Assembly (NCBI GenBank): GCA_016462625.1 | Contig: JAEMSV010000107.1 | Location: 1 to 12,359 of the forward strand | Length of the DNA stretch: 12,359 bases | Source: Solirubrobacteraceae bacterium | GTDB lineage: Bacteria; Actinomycetota; Thermoleophilia; Solirubrobacterales; Solirubrobacteraceae | Reading direction: 5' to 3' | In this document: positions 11,101 through 12,359 of the stretch, in pieces | Layout of the letters: each line of letters begins with the position of its first letter | Position numbering within the stretch: the first letter of the stretch is position 1 | Position numbers and translations under genes: made by a program | Notes under the pieces: generated by a model | The model's input: the letters and a program-made list of their open reading frames with translations, nothing else | Told to the model about the DNA's origin: nothing | The model's database searches: none

Positions 11101-12060
11101 ATGCGCACCTTCGCCTGCGGCCGCTGCGGCCGCCGCCTGTTCTTCGAGAACTCCCAGTGCCTGGCGTGCGGTGCGGAGCAGAGCTTCGATCCGTCCACGC
11201 GTGAGCTCGTCGTCAACGAGGACGAGTTTCCTCGCTGCCTGAACGTCGGCCTCATCGGCTGCAATTGGCTGGCCGACGCGCCCGGGCGGTTGTGTCCGAG
11301 CTGCGCGCTCACGGCAGAGCGCCCGCCGACCGACGACACGCAGGCCATCGAGAACTTCATGGGCGCGGAGGCGGCCAAGCGCCGACTTCTGTTCGAGCTG
11401 GGGGAGCTGGGGCTGCCGGTCAAGTCCGCCAGCGAGCAGGAGGGCGGCCTGGAGTTCAAGCTGCTCTCCAGTGAGCACGAGCACGTGACCACCGGGCATG
11501 CGTCGGGCGTCATCACGCTCGACCTCGCCGAGGTCGACGACGCGCACCGCGAGGAGATGCGGGCGCAGATGAGTGAGCCGTACCGCACGGTGCTCGGCCA
11601 CTTCCGCCACGAGATCGGCCACTACTACTGGCCCGTCATCGTCGGCGGCACCGAGCTCGAGGACGAGTGCCGTGCGCTCTTCGGTGATGACCGCGAGGAC
11701 TACGGGGAGGCGCTGGAGCGCCACTACGAGAACGGCCCGCCCGCCAACTGGATGGACGATCACGTCAGCGCCTACGCGACGATGCACCCGGCCGAGGACT
11801 GGGCCGAGACCTTCGCCCACTACCTGCACATTAACGACAGCGTGCAGACGGCGGAGGCCTACGACGTGCGCTTCGCCGGGGCGCCCTCGCCGTCCGCCGA
11901 CGCGCCGTTCGACGGGATCCTGCGGTCGTTCTTCGCGCTCCAGGCGCCGCTGAACGGTATGGCGCGCAGTCTCGGCCTGGACGATCCGTACCCGTTCGTG
12001 ATCGGGCAGCCGGTCGTCGAGAAGCTGCACTTCGTCGATCGCGCCGTGCGCGCCGCCTGA
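11101..12060 (+). CDS. Putative zinc-binding metallopeptidase with N-terminal zinc ribbons
   Basis: A 319-residue cytosolic protein. The first ribbon uses C6-x-x-C9 and C20-x-x-C23. A second cysteine set follows at C46, C54, C65 and C68. The catalytic-looking HEIGHYYW at 170-177 is an HExxH zinc motif, and EDWAETFAHYL at 232-242 supplies likely further ligands or acid residues (E232, E236, H240). This layout is that of the uncharacterised 'putative zinc-binding metallopeptidase' family (COG4307-like), whose substrate is unknown. There is no signal peptide. The zinc ribbons suggest protein or nucleic acid binding rather than secretion. It has its own apparent leaderless promoter and ends three bases from the convergent carboxylase gene. 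Confidence 0.85.
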   Translation: MRTFACGRCGRRLFFENSQCLACGAEQSFDPSTRELVVNEDEFPRCLNVGLIGCNWLADAPGRLCPSCALTAERPPTDDTQAIENFMGAEAAKRRLLFELGELGLPVKSASEQEGGLEFKLLSSEHEHVTTGHASGVITLDLAEVDDAHREEMRAQMSEPYRTVLGHFRHEIGHYYWPVIVGGTELEDECRALFGDDREDYGEALERHYENGPPANWMDDHVSAYATMHPAEDWAETFAHYLHINDSVQTAEAYDVRFAGAPSPSADAPFDGILRSFFALQAPLNGMARSLGLDDPYPFVIGQPVVEKLHFVDRAVRAA

Positions 12061-12063
12061 CCG

Positions 12064-12359
12064 CTACAGCGGGATGTTCGAGTGCTTGCGGTCGAGCAGC
12101 TCGTGGAGCTTCGGCCGGATCCGCTGGAGCGCGACGATGAGCTTGTCGCGGGTGTCCGCCGGGTCGATGACATCGTCGACGTAGCCGCGCTCGGCGGCGG
12201 GGAAGGGTGTGAGCATCTCGGCCCGGTAGCGCGCGAGCAACTCCTCCCGCTTGGCGTCCTTGTCCTCGGCCTCCTGCATCTCCTTGCGACCCAGGACGCT
12301 GACCGCGCCCTCCGCGCCCATGACGGCGATCTCGGCCTGCGGCCACGCGAAGTTGATGT
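12064..12359 (-). CDS. Acyl-CoA carboxylase carboxyltransferase (beta) subunit, C-terminal part (partial)
   Basis: The minus-strand frame is open to the window edge and ends at TAG 12066-12064. The visible 97 residues begin INFAWPQAEIAVMGAEGAV and include PFPAAERGYVDDVIDPADTR, a Lys-Leu-x-x-ALQ helix and the terminal RKHSNIPL. These are signature features of the propionyl-/acetyl-/methylcrotonyl-CoA carboxylase beta family, where the ending 'K-H-x-N-[IM]-P-[LM]' is nearly invariant in the propionyl-CoA type. The enzyme transfers carboxyl from biotin to an acyl-CoA, supplying malonyl- or methylmalonyl-CoA. The substrate-deciding residues lie outside the window, so AccD versus PccB cannot be settled. 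The convergent metallopeptidase gene is three bases away. Confidence 0.93.
   Translation of the reverse strand, partial: INFAWPQAEIAVMGAEGAVSVLGRKEMQEAEDKDAKREELLARYRAEMLTPFPAAERGYVDDVIDPADTRDKLIVALQRIRPKLHELLDRKHSNIPL

Overview
The window comes from a GC-rich, gene-dense actinobacterial chromosome. The pattern (a compact SigA, class II fructose bisphosphatase, many starts without Shine-Dalgarno sequences, a Lys/Ala-rich DNA-binding-like protein, secreted Ig-like proteins with TPP/SEPA/D-x-x-GN motifs) suggests a Thermoleophilia/Solirubrobacterales-type lineage. That placement is inference. I see ordinary core genome with no mobile element, CRISPR array, tRNA or rRNA.

Layout. Positions 1-1688 (minus strand): a tightly overlapped operon of a stand-alone RibD_C-type reductase, a ROK sugar kinase and the first codons of rpiB. 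Positions 1760-3234 (plus): a small uncharacterised protein, then glpX. Positions 3176-5782 (minus): a YbjT-type NAD(P)-binding protein, a membrane-anchored unknown and a short-chain dehydrogenase, with a divergent MerR-DICT regulator at 5901-6743. Positions 6748-7452 (minus): a secreted RlpA-like double-psi beta-barrel protein behind a c-di-AMP (ydaO-yuaA) riboswitch. Positions 7715-8281 (minus): a histone-H1-like Lys/Ala-rich protein. Positions 8495-9598 (plus): the primary sigma factor. Positions 9602-10449: a divergent VOC/glyoxalase gene and MarR gene sharing a perfect palindromic operator. Positions 10518-11066 (plus): a small secreted protein. Positions 11101-12060 (plus): a zinc-ribbon HEIGH metallopeptidase. 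Positions 12064-12359 (minus): the C-terminus of an acyl-CoA carboxylase beta subunit.

How it works together. The main regulatory signals are not protein genes. They are the riboswitch, a shared TAGNNT-type -10 element placed 6-10 nt before several SD-less start codons (apparent leaderless transcription), a six-codon leader ORF with a perfect SD before the MerR-DICT gene, and symmetric operators in the divergent spacers. All four convergent gene pairs are packed with a 3-4 bp gap or a 59 bp overlap and have no obvious intrinsic terminator. Metabolically the window touches pentose phosphate/sugar phosphorylation (ROK, RpiB), gluconeogenesis (GlpX) and acyl-CoA carboxylation. The cell-wall protein is tied to c-di-AMP signalling by its leader.
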